DNA of 64,000 nucleotides. It comes from Lysobacteraceae bacterium NML07-0707. GTDB taxonomy: Bacteria; Pseudomonadota; Gammaproteobacteria; Xanthomonadales; Xanthomonadaceae. Of this stretch, positions 45,162-56,732 are shown piece by piece (positions within the stretch are counted from its first letter, which is position 1; each line of letters opens with the position of its first letter). Below the pieces are notes generated by a model that worked only from the letters and a program-made list of their open reading frames with translations, was not told the origin of the DNA and did no database searches. The translations under genes were made by a program, and so were the position numbers. The stretch is taken from contig NWQT01000009.1 of assembly GCA_002798295.1 (NCBI GenBank), forward strand, positions 1 through 64,000, given 5' to 3'.

Positions 45162-45494
45162 ATGCACACTTTCACTATCCGCGAATTGCGCGAACGTTCC
45201 GGTGAGCTCAGCCGAGAGGCTGAACAAGGCCGTCTTGCGCTGGTTACTCGCCATGGTCAGCCGCTGTTTGTCAGTGTGCCGTTTACCGAGGCGTTGCTTG
45301 AGGCAGGGGTTAATGCAGCTTTGGCGGTTGAGCTGTTCAAAAGTGGTGCGATGACCACAGCGCGTGCTGCAAAACTTGCGCGGATGAGCCTGCCACAGTT
45401 TTTGGCGCACCTGTCTGCACAGAATATTCCGGTGAGTGATTACGACCCGGCAGAGCTTGCACAGGAACTTGATGCTTTTGATGCAGTGCAATGA
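45162..45494 (+). CDS. Antitoxin with Phd-like N-terminus and UPF0175-like part
   Basis: 110 residues from ATG 45162, preceded by gggagggg. N-terminal TFTIRELRERSGELSREAEQGRLALVTRHGQPLF is Phd/YefM-like (DNA binding), seen here as RELRERSGELSREAEQG and LVTRHGQPLFVSVPF. The C-terminal half, VELFKSGAMTTARAAKLARMSLPQFL, is the UPF0175 pattern. It should bind and neutralise the toxin encoded 4 nt downstream-overlapping and bind its own promoter. Confidence 0.85.
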   Translation: MHTFTIRELRERSGELSREAEQGRLALVTRHGQPLFVSVPFTEALLEAGVNAALAVELFKSGAMTTARAAKLARMSLPQFLAHLSAQNIPVSDYDPAELAQELDAFDAVQ

Positions 45495-45988
45495 TTCGGC
45501 CTGTTGTTGTTGCCGATTCCGGGCCGCTGATTGCACTGGCCGGGTGTGGGCAGCTTGAGCTTTTGAGTGTCGTTTTCGATGCGCTGCATGTGCCGCAAGC
45601 GGTGCTGGATGAAACCACGGCTGACCCCGCACGCAGATGGGCGGCCGATATTGCAGCTTTTGTCAGGATGCAGGCACAGGTGCACCCAGGCCGTGCTGAC
45701 GATATTTATGTTTCCGCAGCCGGATATCTTGACGAAGGTGAAGCCCAAGCGCTCAGTCTTGCGCATGCCTTGGGCTGTGGCGTGTTGATGGATGAGCGTC
45801 GTGGTCGTGAAGCCGCCCGCCGCCAACGGCTGCCATTGTTTGGCGTGCTTGGTGTGTTACTGCAAGCCAAGCGTATTGGCAGGATTACACGTATTGCGCC
45901 GTTGTTGGAGCAAATGCAAAGCAATGGCTATCGCATTTCCCAAGCACTTGTAGACGAGGCGCTGCGACTTGCGGGCGAAGGTGGCTAA
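45491..45988 (+). CDS. DUF3368 PIN-like toxin
   Basis: 165 residues. [21 protein letters not shown] (Asp9 and the family start) shown here as [10 protein letters not shown], then [26 protein letters not shown] (Glu) and [14 protein letters not shown] (Asp): acidic residues of the PIN fold. DUF3368 proteins pair with UPF0175 antitoxins and are predicted RNases. It overlaps the antitoxin by 4 nt. Confidence 0.88.
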   Translation: MIRPVVVADSGPLIALAGCGQLELLSVVFDALHVPQAVLDETTADPARRWAADIAAFVRMQAQVHPGRADDIYVSAAGYLDEGEAQALSLAHALGCGVLMDERRGREAARRQRLPLFGVLGVLLQAKRIGRITRIAPLLEQMQSNGYRISQALVDEALRLAGEGG

Positions 45989-46013
45989 TTTCAAAAATCT
46001 TGCAACTTTCCCC

Positions 46014-46041
46014 CTTGAAAGCGCCAGTGCCCGCCCCATCT
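46014..46041 (+). promoter_or_regulatory. Sigma-32 heat-shock promoter of groES-groEL
   Basis: CTTGAAA at 46014-46020 and CCCCATCT at 46034-46041 with a 13-nt spacer, a near-perfect match to the sigma-32 consensus (CTTGAAA, 11-16 nt, CCCCATnT). It lies 88 nt upstream of groES. Confidence 0.92.
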
Positions 46042-46128
46042 TTCAGGGCATCCGGCTGGGCAGGCGCTTGCAGCTTGCATCCAATTTGCCGGGTTTTCCA
46101 TTTAAATCAATCAGTTGAGAGATTCAGC

Positions 46129-46416
46129 ATGAATATCAAGCCGCTGTATGACCGTATCGTGGTCAAGCCCATCGAAGCCGAGGAAATGTCCGCCGGTGGC
46201 ATCCTGATTCCAGACAATGCCAAAGAAAAGCCGACCAAGGGCGAAGTGATTGCCGTGGGTGAAGGCAAAGCGCTGGACAATGGCCAGACCCGTCCGATGC
46301 AGGTCAAGGTCGGCGACAAGGTGATCTACGGCCAGTACGCCGGCAGCGCCTACAAGGCCGACGGTGTTGAATACAAGATCGTGCGCGAAGACGACATCCT
46401 CGCCATCCTCGCCTGA
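46129..46416 (+). CDS. groES: Co-chaperonin GroES
   Basis: 95 residues. [27 protein letters not shown] is the usual start (here: [15 protein letters not shown]), the mobile loop is [19 protein letters not shown] (GGIVL-type tripeptide GILI), and the roof hairpin and [14 protein letters not shown] complete the family pattern. It caps GroEL. It is 34 nt upstream of groEL. Confidence 0.99.
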   Translation: MNIKPLYDRIVVKPIEAEEMSAGGILIPDNAKEKPTKGEVIAVGEGKALDNGQTRPMQVKVGDKVIYGQYAGSAYKADGVEYKIVREDDILAILA

Positions 46417-46447
46417 TTGCCCTCCCCCTATTCATAGAAGGAATTGA

Positions 46448-48091
<1,644 letters not shown>

Positions 48092-48117
48092 TCCATCTCC
48101 CTGTGTTGAAGATATGC

Positions 48118-48145
48118 AAAACCCCCGCAGCGATGCGGGGGTTTT
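48118..48145 (+). terminator. Rho-independent terminator of groES-groEL
   Basis: aaaaCCCCCGCA gcga TGCGGGGGtttt: 8-bp GC stem, 4-nt loop, T-run, 27 nt past groEL. Confidence 0.95.
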
Positions 48146-48177
48146 GTTTGCGGGCTGTGGTGCGGTTTTATGCAGGT

Positions 48178-50346
48178 TTAGCCGCGTGCGCCATTGGGTT
48201 GTAGCCATTGGGCTGCCAGGGTTGGGGCATTCAGTGGCATGGACAGCTGCCGCCCCTGGAGCTGGGTAAACGGCAGTTGCTGCGCGCAGGCCAGCAGCTG
48301 TGCTTCATTGACGCCCAGCGCGACGCTGTGCAATCCAAGTGTGCGGGCAAGCTCAAGGGTGACCCGGCACAGCGCCGCATCGGCAGGGCTGCGCAGGGCG
48401 TTCTGCAACCAGCGCGGTGAAAACTTCAGCTGGCGGGCGGGGATTTTTTGCAGGCAGTTGAGCGCGGCATGCTGCGCACCAAAATTATCAATCGCAAAAC
48501 CGGTGCCCATTGCCCGGAGCTGGTCAATATGGGCGATGCTCATGGCGTCTTGTTTGAGCAGGCTTTGCTCGTCGATTTCGAATATCAGGTTTTGTCCAGG
48601 GATACCGGCTTCAGCCAGCGCCTCGCCGACAACTTCACTCAACCTGTATTGGGCAAGCTGGTGGCAGCAAATATCAATGCCCACAGGGGGCGGCGTCAGC
48701 CCGGCATCGCGCCAGCGGCGGATTTGCAGGCAGACCTGACGCAGTGCCCAATTGCCCAGCGGGATGATTTCACCGCTGCGCTGGACATGGGGAAGAAACA
48801 GCCCGGGGGAGACTTCGCCATTTTCCGGGTGTTGCCATTGCAGCTGTACCTCCAGACCCAGCAGCTGACTGCCGTGGGCACATAGCTGCGGCAGATACCG
48901 CAGACTGATTTCGCCATTGTCGATGGCGCGGCGGATGGGCATGTCCGCTTGCAGGCGCTGTTGCTGACGCCTGCGGCGCTCGAATTCCGGGTGGTAGTAC
49001 AACCAGCGGTTACTGCCACGGCGCTTGCTTTCATACATCGCGGTATCGGCATGCTGCATCAGCAAGAAGGCTTCATGTCCGTCCTGCGGCGCCCGGGCGA
49101 TGCCGATGCTGGCGCTGATGCTGATGCACTGGCCTTCAATCTGGAAGAGCGCAGCCATTTCGGCCAGCACCTGTTCGGCCAGATCGACCAGACGGGCTTC
49201 ATCATTGCCCGGGCAGAGCAGAAGAAACTCATCACCCCCAAGACGCGCGCAGCGCGCGTGCCCGTCCGCTGCAGACAACAATCGCTTGGCGGACTGTTGC
49301 AGGAGCTGGTCGCCAAATCCATGTCCAAAGGTATCGTTGACCTGCTTGAAGCGATCCAGGTCGATATACAGCACCGCCAGCTCGGCTGCATCGGAGTCGA
49401 GCTTGGCCTCCAGCTCGGTGATGATGGCATCACGATTGAGCAGGCCTGTTAGCGGGTCGGTGCGCACCTGATGGCGCAGGTGGGTTTCCACCCGTTTTTC
49501 ATGGCTGATATTTTCCAGGGTGCCACTGATGCGGCTGGCAAAGGGATCAACCAGATCGGGCTCGCCACGCAGCCGCAGCCATTGTTCTTCGCCGTCAGGA
49601 TTGCAGCGCTGTACCTCCAGCACAAAACTTTCCTGACGGTTCAGTGCCTGCTCGATGGTGCAGGCGATGCGCTGCGTCTCATGGGCAGGAAACAGGCGCA
49701 TGCACGCCGATAGCGACTTGGGTGCTGTCTCCAGCGCCAGCAGCCGCAAGGTGCCGGGCGAGAAATAGAACTGGCCATTGCTGCGATTCCATTCCCAGAC
49801 CCCGGTATCGGCCAGCGTCTGCAAGCGTTCCCACAGGCTGCGGTCACGACGCTCATCGGTGATATCGCGCAAGATGGAAAGTACCTGCGCAGGCTTGCTC
49901 TGACCCTCATTGAAATGCGGGATGGCAGTGACTTCCAGCCAGCGGAAATGCCGATCCTTGACACGGAAAATACCCAAAGTCTGCCGCTGCAAGGGGCGGC
50001 CTTCACGCAGCGCGCGGATGGCGGGAAACTCTTCAAGTGACAGGCGCTTGCCATTGCCATCCACGACCAGCCAGTCATTGGAATCAAGCGGCGCCTGCCA
50101 GTCATCACCATCATCGGGCGGATTGTGAATCTGGATGGCTTCGGGGTTGATATAAAGCAGCTGGCCGTCGGCAGCATGGATGACGATGCCCAGATTCACC
50201 GATTCCAGCAGCAGGCGATAGCATTGCGCCTCATTCACCAGGGTGCGGATGACCTTTGCCGATTCCGGACTGGCGCTGACCGTAACCATGTCCGGCTCAA
50301 TATGAAAACTGGCAATGTCATCTATATCGTCGGAATCAGCGTTCAT
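48178..50346 (-). CDS. PAS-PAS-GGDEF-degenerate EAL protein
   Basis: 722 residues, no membrane segments. PAS domains at about 40-165 and 170-290; GGDEF domain 295-455 with intact LGGDEF (369-374), no RxxD inhibitory site just before it. EAL-like domain 465-720 is altered at key places: GLEVQLQW for EALLRW (499-501), Asp558 for the metal-ligand Asn, IDNFG for DDFG (620-621), KFS for KID (641-643), LGVN for EGVE (677-680). It probably makes c-di-GMP and no longer degrades it; the EAL part may be a binding or sensory domain. Convergent with groEL. Confidence 0.92.
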   Translation of the reverse strand: MNADSDDIDDIASFHIEPDMVTVSASPESAKVIRTLVNEAQCYRLLLESVNLGIVIHAADGQLLYINPEAIQIHNPPDDGDDWQAPLDSNDWLVVDGNGKRLSLEEFPAIRALREGRPLQRQTLGIFRVKDRHFRWLEVTAIPHFNEGQSKPAQVLSILRDITDERRDRSLWERLQTLADTGVWEWNRSNGQFYFSPGTLRLLALETAPKSLSACMRLFPAHETQRIACTIEQALNRQESFVLEVQRCNPDGEEQWLRLRGEPDLVDPFASRISGTLENISHEKRVETHLRHQVRTDPLTGLLNRDAIITELEAKLDSDAAELAVLYIDLDRFKQVNDTFGHGFGDQLLQQSAKRLLSAADGHARCARLGGDEFLLLCPGNDEARLVDLAEQVLAEMAALFQIEGQCISISASIGIARAPQDGHEAFLLMQHADTAMYESKRRGSNRWLYYHPEFERRRRQQQRLQADMPIRRAIDNGEISLRYLPQLCAHGSQLLGLEVQLQWQHPENGEVSPGLFLPHVQRSGEIIPLGNWALRQVCLQIRRWRDAGLTPPPVGIDICCHQLAQYRLSEVVGEALAEAGIPGQNLIFEIDEQSLLKQDAMSIAHIDQLRAMGTGFAIDNFGAQHAALNCLQKIPARQLKFSPRWLQNALRSPADAALCRVTLELARTLGLHSVALGVNEAQLLACAQQLPFTQLQGRQLSMPLNAPTLAAQWLQPNGARG

Positions 50347-50562
50347 GCAGGGCAGTGTGACAATTTCGTCACAATGATATTAGCGCCTTAATCCCAATGG
50401 AGGCAGACAGCGAGTTGAGAGTGCTTCCTGTGATTGCTTCAAATCCTGGGTTTGGGCATGCTGGCGCTTTTTTGTGCAAGCAGCATGATGCCCTGTGGAT
50501 ACTAAGCCCATGTTGGAGATGATAAAGATCCCGTATATCGGTCAGGATGCGGGAGCCATGCA

Positions 50563-51780
50563 ATGATTGCCATGAGCATGAGCGAAATCTTCCTGATTGC
50601 AATGCTGCTGATCATGGGGCTGCCGTATCTGATTTGGCGGCTCGGGCGTACCGATTACTGGGCGCCATTGGTGGTGGTGCAGATTATCACCGGCATTGTG
50701 CTGGGGCCGGGCGTACTCGGGCAGTGGTTCCCGGATTACTACGCTTTTGTGTTCAACCCGGAAGTGGTCGGGTTGTTGAATGGCATCGCCTGGTGGGCGG
50801 TCATGTTGTTTGTTTGCATTGCCGGGGTAGAGCTGGATCTTGCCCATGCCTGGGAAAACCGTGCTGAATCAGGCTTGACCGCAGCGTTGGCGCTGGGCGT
50901 GCCGCTACTGTTGGGTGCATTGGCTGCCTGGGGGCTGTGGCAGTTTTCTTCTGGCTGGCTAGGCGAGAAAGGCGCCCCTTGGCAATTTGTGCTGGGCGTG
51001 GGCATGGCCTGTGCGGTGACGGCGCTGCCTATCCTGATTTTGTTTATGGAAAAACTGCATATCCTGCGCCAGCCACTGGGACAGCGCATCCTGCGCTATG
51101 CAAGTCTTGATGACATCGTGATTTGGGGCGTGCTGGCACTGGTTTTGATGGACTGGCTGCGGATTGGGCGGCAAGTCGTGTTTTTGCTGGCCTTTGCGGC
51201 CGCGTGCTGGCTGTTCCGGCGCCTGATGCGTGTACTGGATGAGTCCGACCGCTGGTATGTGGCACCGATTTGGTTGGCGCTGGTGGCATTGGGTGCAGAT
51301 TGGGCCGGGCTGCACTTCATGGTGGGGGCGTTTCTTGCCGGCGTGGCGATGGATGGCGACTGGTTCAAACGCGAGCGCATGGACTTGCTGCGCCACCATG
51401 TACTGCTGGTGATGATGCCGGTGTTTTTTCTTTCTACCGGGCTCAAGACGGCATGGACGATGGGAGGGGCTAGTGTATTGCTGGCCGCCGCCTTGCTATT
51501 GCTGGCTTCAGTGGCCGGAAAACTGGCCGGAGTCGGCCTTGCCGGACGGATTCTGGGATGGTCGCGTGGCGAGGCCAGCCTGATCGGTTGGCTGCTGCAA
51601 ACCAAGGCGCTGATCATGATCATCTTTGCCAATGTGTTGCTGGACCGCGCCATCATTACCAGTGAAATGTTCACCGCATTGCTATTGATGGCGGTAGCCA
51701 GCACCATGTTGAGCATCCCGATGGCCGCGCCCAAACTCAAAAAACTAAATGCCGCCCAAGGGCAGGACAGCGATGTCTGA
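50563..51780 (+). CDS. Cation/proton antiporter (CPA2-like)
   Basis: 405 residues with about 12 hydrophobic helices. Characteristic stretches: QIITGIVLGPGVLGQWFPD, FVCIAGVELDLAHAWEN, ACAVTALPILILFMEK, SLDDIVIWGVLALVL (the Asp pair of the ion path), ADWAGLHFMVGAFLAGVAM. Kef/CPA2-type exchanger; no C-terminal TrkA domain. ATG 50563 is used, with ggga 10-13 nt upstream; internal ATGs at 50572 and 50578 are alternatives. It overlaps the Nudix-ThiE start by 8 nt. Confidence 0.88.
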   Translation: MIAMSMSEIFLIAMLLIMGLPYLIWRLGRTDYWAPLVVVQIITGIVLGPGVLGQWFPDYYAFVFNPEVVGLLNGIAWWAVMLFVCIAGVELDLAHAWENRAESGLTAALALGVPLLLGALAAWGLWQFSSGWLGEKGAPWQFVLGVGMACAVTALPILILFMEKLHILRQPLGQRILRYASLDDIVIWGVLALVLMDWLRIGRQVVFLLAFAAACWLFRRLMRVLDESDRWYVAPIWLALVALGADWAGLHFMVGAFLAGVAMDGDWFKRERMDLLRHHVLLVMMPVFFLSTGLKTAWTMGGASVLLAAALLLLASVAGKLAGVGLAGRILGWSRGEASLIGWLLQTKALIMIIFANVLLDRAIITSEMFTALLLMAVASTMLSIPMAAPKLKKLNAAQGQDSDV

Positions 51781-52735
51781 TATGGCGCCCGTGCATGTGG
51801 TGGCCGGGGTCATCTGTGATGTGCGAGGCCGCATCCTGTTGACTCGCCGTACCGATGGACGGGATCTGGCTGGCCTATGGGAGTTTCCCGGTGGCAAGGT
51901 GGAAAAGGGTGAAAGCCCCGCCGCGGCCTTGAAGCGTGAATTGCGTGAAGAGTTAGGCATTGAGGCCGAACCGGGCGAGTTTTTGATTTCCGTACCACAG
52001 GCCATGCCGCATAAGCGCATTGTGCTGGAGGTACACCACATCCGCCATTGGCGAGGACGGGTGCGAGGTTTGGATGGCCAGGCACTGGCCTGGGTACCAG
52101 CTGAGCGTCTGAGCCAGTATCTAATGCCGCCTGCCGATCGTCCGGTGGTGGCGGCACTGCTGCACGCCCCGCTGTATTTGGTGACGCCATCCCCGGCCAG
52201 CATGACGGACAAGCAATGGCTGCATGGCTTTACTGCTGCCCTGACCACAGGTATTGGCTGCATCCAGCTGCGTGCGCCAGGTTGCGAGTCTGCACGCTGG
52301 CATGCCCTGCTGGGTGAGGCAGTGGCTTGCGCACAAGCCCAGTCCCCGTCCACCCGGCTTGTCGTCAATGGCGATCAGGCGCTTGCCGAACAATACGGCA
52401 TCGGCCTGCATTTGCCCGAGCGCTTATTGATGGCGCGCGCTGCGCGTGATTTTCCTGCGGCGCTTGCATTGGGCGCCTCCTGCCATAATCCGGATGCACT
52501 GCGCCATGCCGAAGCGATTGGCTGCGATTACGCTGTGGTTGGGCAAATCAAGGCCAGTGCCAGTCATCCCGGCAAGCCGGGTATCGGCTGGGCTGGCTTT
52601 GCCCGCCTGCGCGAAGTCAGCAGCCTGCCGCTGTATGCCATTGGCGGCTTGGGTGCAGAGGATATGGCAGATGCACGGGCACAGGGCGCCCAAGGCATTG
52701 CTGCAATTCGCGCGCTCTGGCCGCAGGGTAATTGA
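51773..52735 (+). CDS. Nudix hydrolase (MutT-like) fused to ThiE-like domain
   Basis: 320 residues from ATG 51773. 1-130: Nudix domain; box GGKVEKGESPAAALKRELR then EELGI is intact (G-x5-E-x7-RELxEELGI). 135-320: TIM-barrel TMP-synthase-like domain with IQLRAPG, LVVNGDQALAEQYGIGLHL, GASCHNPDAL and VVGQIKASASHPG, LYAIGGL. This fusion is common in gammaproteobacteria; the Nudix part cleans 8-oxo-dGTP, the ThiE part has no proven role. It converges with valS. Confidence 0.93.
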   Translation: MSDMAPVHVVAGVICDVRGRILLTRRTDGRDLAGLWEFPGGKVEKGESPAAALKRELREELGIEAEPGEFLISVPQAMPHKRIVLEVHHIRHWRGRVRGLDGQALAWVPAERLSQYLMPPADRPVVAALLHAPLYLVTPSPASMTDKQWLHGFTAALTTGIGCIQLRAPGCESARWHALLGEAVACAQAQSPSTRLVVNGDQALAEQYGIGLHLPERLLMARAARDFPAALALGASCHNPDALRHAEAIGCDYAVVGQIKASASHPGKPGIGWAGFARLREVSSLPLYAIGGLGAEDMADARAQGAQGIAAIRALWPQGN

Positions 52736-52756
52736 TGCGGCTTTGAGGCTGTTTAA

Positions 52757-52772
52757 CGGGCATCCTTGCCCG
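52757..52772. terminator. Small hairpin between convergent Nudix-ThiE and valS genes
   Basis: CGGGCA tcct TGCCCG, six base pairs, between stops at 52735 and 52779. No strong T-run on either side; weak end signal at best. Confidence 0.35.
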
Positions 52773-52778
52773 CTGTGA

Positions 52779-55556
52779 TCAGCCCAGCCGCTGCCGCTGG
52801 GCGCTGAGGGCTTCATGCTGCGCACCCCAGTCGGCCAGTCGCTGGCGCTCCTGCGCGACCACGGCTTCCGGGGCGTTGGCAACGAAGGTTTCACTGCTGA
52901 GTTTGTTTTTGGATTTTTCAAGTTCGGCCGCGACGCGCTTGATTTCCTTGTCCAGGCGGGCGCGTTCGGCATCCAGATCGACAAGACCGGCCAGTGGCAC
53001 GAACAAGTCCATATCGCCGACGCGCGCGGCGGCGGCGGCAGGTGGTTCGCCATCGAGGATTTCGATGTTCTCAAGGCGCGCCAGGAAGCGCAACGCGGCA
53101 TCGAAGCGTTGCAGGCGGGCGCTATCGCCACCGCGTACCAGCAGTGTGACTTGCTTGCCGGGGGAGACGCCCAGTTCGCTGCGGATGCGGCGCAGTGCCG
53201 ACACCATGGCTTTGAGCCATTCGATATCGGCATCAGCCTGGGCAAAGCCCGCCACATTCATGGCCTCCGGCGTGGGGTAGGCGGCCAGCATCAGGCTGCT
53301 GTCAGTGATGCCAAGGCGCGGTGCGACTTCCTGCCAGAGGGTTTCGGTGACGAACGGAATCAGCGGGTGCAAAAGCCGCAGCGACTGCTCCAGTACATAC
53401 AGCAACGTGTGGCGGGTGGAGTTGGCCGCGGCCGCATCGCTGCCGTTCAAGGCCGGCTTGGCCAGCTCCACGAACCAGTCGCAGAGTTGGTTCCAGGTGA
53501 ATTCGTACAGGGCTTGCGAGAGCAGGTCGAAGCGATAGCTGGCAAAGTGCTCGGCGGCTTCGGCGGTGGTCTTGGCCAGCTGGGCAAGAATCCATTTTTC
53601 CGCATCAGTTACGGGCTGCGGCAGGCCGCTGGCGTTGAACCCCTCGGTATTCATCAGCACAAAGCGGGTGGCATTCCAGAGTTTGTTGCAGAAGTTCTTG
53701 TAGCCCTCGGCACGCGCCATATCGAACTTGATGTCGCGCCCCGGCCCGGCCAGCGCCGCCATGGTGAAGCGCAGCGCATCGGCGCCATGGGCGGCGATGC
53801 CTTCGGGAAACTCCTTGCGGGTGTCCTTTTCGATTTTCGCTGCCATCTTCGGCTGCATCAGCCCGGCGGTGCGCTTGGCGACCAGATCATCGGCGCTGAT
53901 GCCGTCGATGATGTCCAGCGGGTCGAGCACATTGCCCTTGGATTTGGACATCTTCTGGCCGTTGCGGTCGCGCACCAGGCCGGTGATATATACATCGTGG
54001 AACGGCACCTGGCCGGTGAAGTGGTCGGTGAGCATGATCATGCGCGCGACCCAGAAGAAAATGATGTCAAAGCCGGTGACCAGCACATTGCTGGGCACAT
54101 GCCGGGCGAAGCCGCGCTCGGCCATCAGCGTTTCGTTCGGCCAGCCCTGGGTGGAGAATGGCCATAGCGCCGAAGAGAACCAGGTTTCCAGAACGTCCGG
54201 GTCCTGGCGCAGTGGTTTGTCGCCCAGCGCGTATTTCTCGCGCACTTCCGCCTCGCTGCGGCCGACATAAATCTCGCCATCTTCGGCAAACCAGGCCGGA
54301 ATGCGATGCCCCCACCACAGCTGGCGGGAGATGGTCCAGTCCTGGATGTTTTCCATCCAGTGCCGGTAGGTATTGATCCAGTTTTCCGGCACGAACTTGA
54401 CCTTGCCGGTTTCGGCCAGCGCCATGCCGCGTTTGCCCAGGCCGTCCATCTTCACGAACCATTGGTCGGTGAGGAAGGGCTCAATCACCTGGCCGCTGCG
54501 GTCACCGCGCGGCACTTGCAGCTTGTGCGGCTGGGTATCCACCAAGAGCCCCTGTGCTTCCAGATCGGCCAGTACCGCCTTGCGCGCGGCAAAGCGTTCA
54601 AGGCCGCGATAGGCCGCCGGGATGAGGTCGCTGGCAAGCAGATGCGCCGCATCGGTAAAGATATTGATGAGTGGCAGGCCATGGCGCTGACCCACGGCAT
54701 AGTCGTTGAAGTCATGCGCCGGGGTGACTTTGACAACGCCGGTGCCGAATTCGCGATCGACATAATCATCGGCAATCACCGGGATTTCGCGTCCGGTCAG
54801 TGGCAGGCGCACGCGCTTGCCAATCAGTGCGGTATAGCGCTCGTCCTCCGGGTGCACCATCACCGCACTGTCGCCCAGCAGGGTTTCCGGGCGGGTGGTG
54901 GCCACCACCAGATGGTCGGGGCTGCCCGCCTGCGGGTCGATGATGTCGTAGCGAATCGACCACAGATGGCCGTTTTCTTCTTCGCTGACCACTTCCAGGT
55001 CGGAAATGGCGGTTTTCAGCACCGGATCCCAGTTCACCAGCCGCTGGCCGCGATAAATCAGCCCTTCTTCATGCAGGCGCACGAAGGCCTCAACCACCGC
55101 TTCGGCGGCCATCGGATCCATGGTGAACACGCTGCGCGACCAGTCGCCGGAAGCGCCCAGGCGACGCATCTGCCGCTCGATGTTGCTGCCCGAATGGGCT
55201 TTCCATTCCCACACCTTGTCAATGAATGCCTCGCGCCCCAGCGAGTCGCGGGTTTCGCCCTTGCCTTCGGCGGCAAGATTGCGGCTGACCACCATTTCCG
55301 TGGCAATCCCGGCATGGTCGGTACCCATCTGCCACAGCGTGCGGAAGCCGCGCATGCGGTGATAGCGCACCAGCGCATCCATCAGCGTGTGCTGGAAGGC
55401 ATGCCCCATGTGCAGGGTGCCGGTCACGTTCGGCGGCGGCAGCAGGAGGGTATAGGCCGGGCCATCGCCCTGCGGGGCAAACAGGCCGGCGGCCTCCCAT
55501 TTTTCGTACAGTGCAGTTTCGATGGCGGCGGGCAGATAGCTTTGGGCGAGTGACAT
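52779..55556 (-). CDS. valS: Valyl-tRNA synthetase
   Basis: 925 residues. Class I signatures: [16 protein letters not shown] (HIGH-type) and [14 protein letters not shown] (KMSKS). The editing domain (about 190-340) has [22 protein letters not shown] shown as [12 protein letters not shown]. The anticodon domain and a C-terminal coiled coil ([23 protein letters not shown]) follow. Downstream partner of holC in most relatives; here separated from it by three plus-strand genes. Confidence 0.98.
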   Translation of the reverse strand: MSLAQSYLPAAIETALYEKWEAAGLFAPQGDGPAYTLLLPPPNVTGTLHMGHAFQHTLMDALVRYHRMRGFRTLWQMGTDHAGIATEMVVSRNLAAEGKGETRDSLGREAFIDKVWEWKAHSGSNIERQMRRLGASGDWSRSVFTMDPMAAEAVVEAFVRLHEEGLIYRGQRLVNWDPVLKTAISDLEVVSEEENGHLWSIRYDIIDPQAGSPDHLVVATTRPETLLGDSAVMVHPEDERYTALIGKRVRLPLTGREIPVIADDYVDREFGTGVVKVTPAHDFNDYAVGQRHGLPLINIFTDAAHLLASDLIPAAYRGLERFAARKAVLADLEAQGLLVDTQPHKLQVPRGDRSGQVIEPFLTDQWFVKMDGLGKRGMALAETGKVKFVPENWINTYRHWMENIQDWTISRQLWWGHRIPAWFAEDGEIYVGRSEAEVREKYALGDKPLRQDPDVLETWFSSALWPFSTQGWPNETLMAERGFARHVPSNVLVTGFDIIFFWVARMIMLTDHFTGQVPFHDVYITGLVRDRNGQKMSKSKGNVLDPLDIIDGISADDLVAKRTAGLMQPKMAAKIEKDTRKEFPEGIAAHGADALRFTMAALAGPGRDIKFDMARAEGYKNFCNKLWNATRFVLMNTEGFNASGLPQPVTDAEKWILAQLAKTTAEAAEHFASYRFDLLSQALYEFTWNQLCDWFVELAKPALNGSDAAAANSTRHTLLYVLEQSLRLLHPLIPFVTETLWQEVAPRLGITDSSLMLAAYPTPEAMNVAGFAQADADIEWLKAMVSALRRIRSELGVSPGKQVTLLVRGGDSARLQRFDAALRFLARLENIEILDGEPPAAAAARVGDMDLFVPLAGLVDLDAERARLDKEIKRVAAELEKSKNKLSSETFVANAPEAVVAQERQRLADWGAQHEALSAQRQRLG

Positions 55557-55725
55557 GGCAAGTTAGAGTGAGTAGCGGCTTTTGCAGGGGGCGAATTGTA
55601 AGCGGCTGCGGGCAATCGCTCATCTGCAGGGTTTGATTTGTGGCAAACATTTCGTATCGGGCAGGGGCTATGCTCGCACCAGTGCCCAATGGGTGAAGCC
55701 CGCCAGGGCTTGCAAGGGAGGGGGT

Positions 55726-56355
55726 ATGTCGAAGGGTAAATTTCCGGTTTTTCTGGTGTTGGCACTGGCATTGGCCGCGTTGCTGCCACGGCAGGCCAGG
55801 GCAGTTGACCCATGTGACTGGGATAGTCAGGCGCGACCTGCCGACTATGAGGCCATCATGGTGCTGCCCGATGGTTTGGACGAGATTATCGACAGGATTC
55901 CTGCGCAAAGCAGCGAGGATGCACGGCTTGCGCTGGGGCTTTTGAAACGCGCCAGGCACTCGCTGCCACTGGGCAATATCAGTGGGCAGTGGCGGATACG
56001 CTCGATTCAGGGCGAGCAGTTCGGCAGAGACCATTACATGGTGTTTGCCTATCCGGCTTTCCGGGCGCGGATTGATGCGGCCAGCCAATGCGGGCAGTTC
56101 TTCCAGAAAACCACCGGCTCGCAGCGCAGGTCGGGCTATCTGTATCCCATCGCCGGACGCGATGCGATGGCGTTTCTGGGCGGTGCCACGGTCAATGACG
56201 ACCCGTTGATGGTGTATGACCCTGACCGCGACAGTCCAAGCAATACCGCCGGGCAGTTGATACGGATTGGCGCCAATGAGCTTTTGATGGTGCTGGATGC
56301 ACGCCCGGCAGCGGAAGGCGAGCGCTCGTTCGAGCTGTATTACTTGCAAAAGTAA
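55726..56355 (+). CDS. DUF4893 secreted protein
   Basis: 209 residues from ATG 55726 (MSKGKFPVFLVL) with gggaggggg just before it. Signal peptide ending ARAVDP. The body matches DUF4893: SGQWRIRSIQG, YMVFAYPAFRARIDA, FFQKTTGSQRRSGYLYP and RDAMAFLGGATVNDDP, then a GELLMVL-like strand. Function unknown; probably periplasmic. It lies between valS (divergent) and mqsR, part of an insertion into the holC-valS order. Confidence 0.85.
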   Translation: MSKGKFPVFLVLALALAALLPRQARAVDPCDWDSQARPADYEAIMVLPDGLDEIIDRIPAQSSEDARLALGLLKRARHSLPLGNISGQWRIRSIQGEQFGRDHYMVFAYPAFRARIDAASQCGQFFQKTTGSQRRSGYLYPIAGRDAMAFLGGATVNDDPLMVYDPDRDSPSNTAGQLIRIGANELLMVLDARPAAEGERSFELYYLQK

Positions 56356-56403
56356 GTGCTTGTGTTGCTTGGCAACCTGCAGGAGGCGGTCATGACTATG
56401 ACT

Positions 56404-56416
56404 AACCATAATGGTT
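56404..56416 (+). promoter_or_regulatory. MqsA-type operator
   Basis: AACCA taa TGGTT, an inverted repeat 5 nt ahead of mqsR. MqsA of E. coli binds AACCT/AGGTT palindromes with a short spacer in its promoter, so this is probably the autoregulatory site. Confidence 0.65.
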
Positions 56417-56421
56417 GATTT

Positions 56422-56730
56422 ATGGGCTCTGTTACGCCACACTTCTCCATCATCCATCTGCACCAAGCGGCTGCCTCGGAGCACACGCTAAGGCTGACCC
56501 GCAATGCGCAGCGTGATGCCTTGAACTTGGGTTATACCCTGGAGGAAGTGCAGGCCGTGTTGTTGAGTCTTACCCCGCAGCACTTTTGCAAAGCCCATGA
56601 TTACATGGCCGATGCCTATCAATGCCGATGGGAAAAAGATGGTTTTACCGATGAGTTGTACGTCAAGGTGACCCTGCAGCAAGATGGTCAATGGGTTGTC
56701 ACTGTCCTTTCTTTTCACCGGAGCCGCTAG
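56422..56730 (+). CDS. mqsR: MqsR-family toxin
   Basis: 102 residues, the size of E. coli MqsR (98). LTRNAQRDALNLGYTLEEVQAVLLSLTPQHF, seen here as NAQRDALNLGYTLEEV, HDYMADAYQCRW and YVKVTLQQDGQWVVTVLSFHRS match the family. MqsR is an mRNA interferase cutting at GCU. The His/Tyr/Lys/Arg-rich second half fits the catalytic area. It precedes its antitoxin by 2 nt, the toxin-first order typical of this system. Confidence 0.85.
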   Translation: MGSVTPHFSIIHLHQAAASEHTLRLTRNAQRDALNLGYTLEEVQAVLLSLTPQHFCKAHDYMADAYQCRWEKDGFTDELYVKVTLQQDGQWVVTVLSFHRSR

Positions 56731-56732
56731 CC

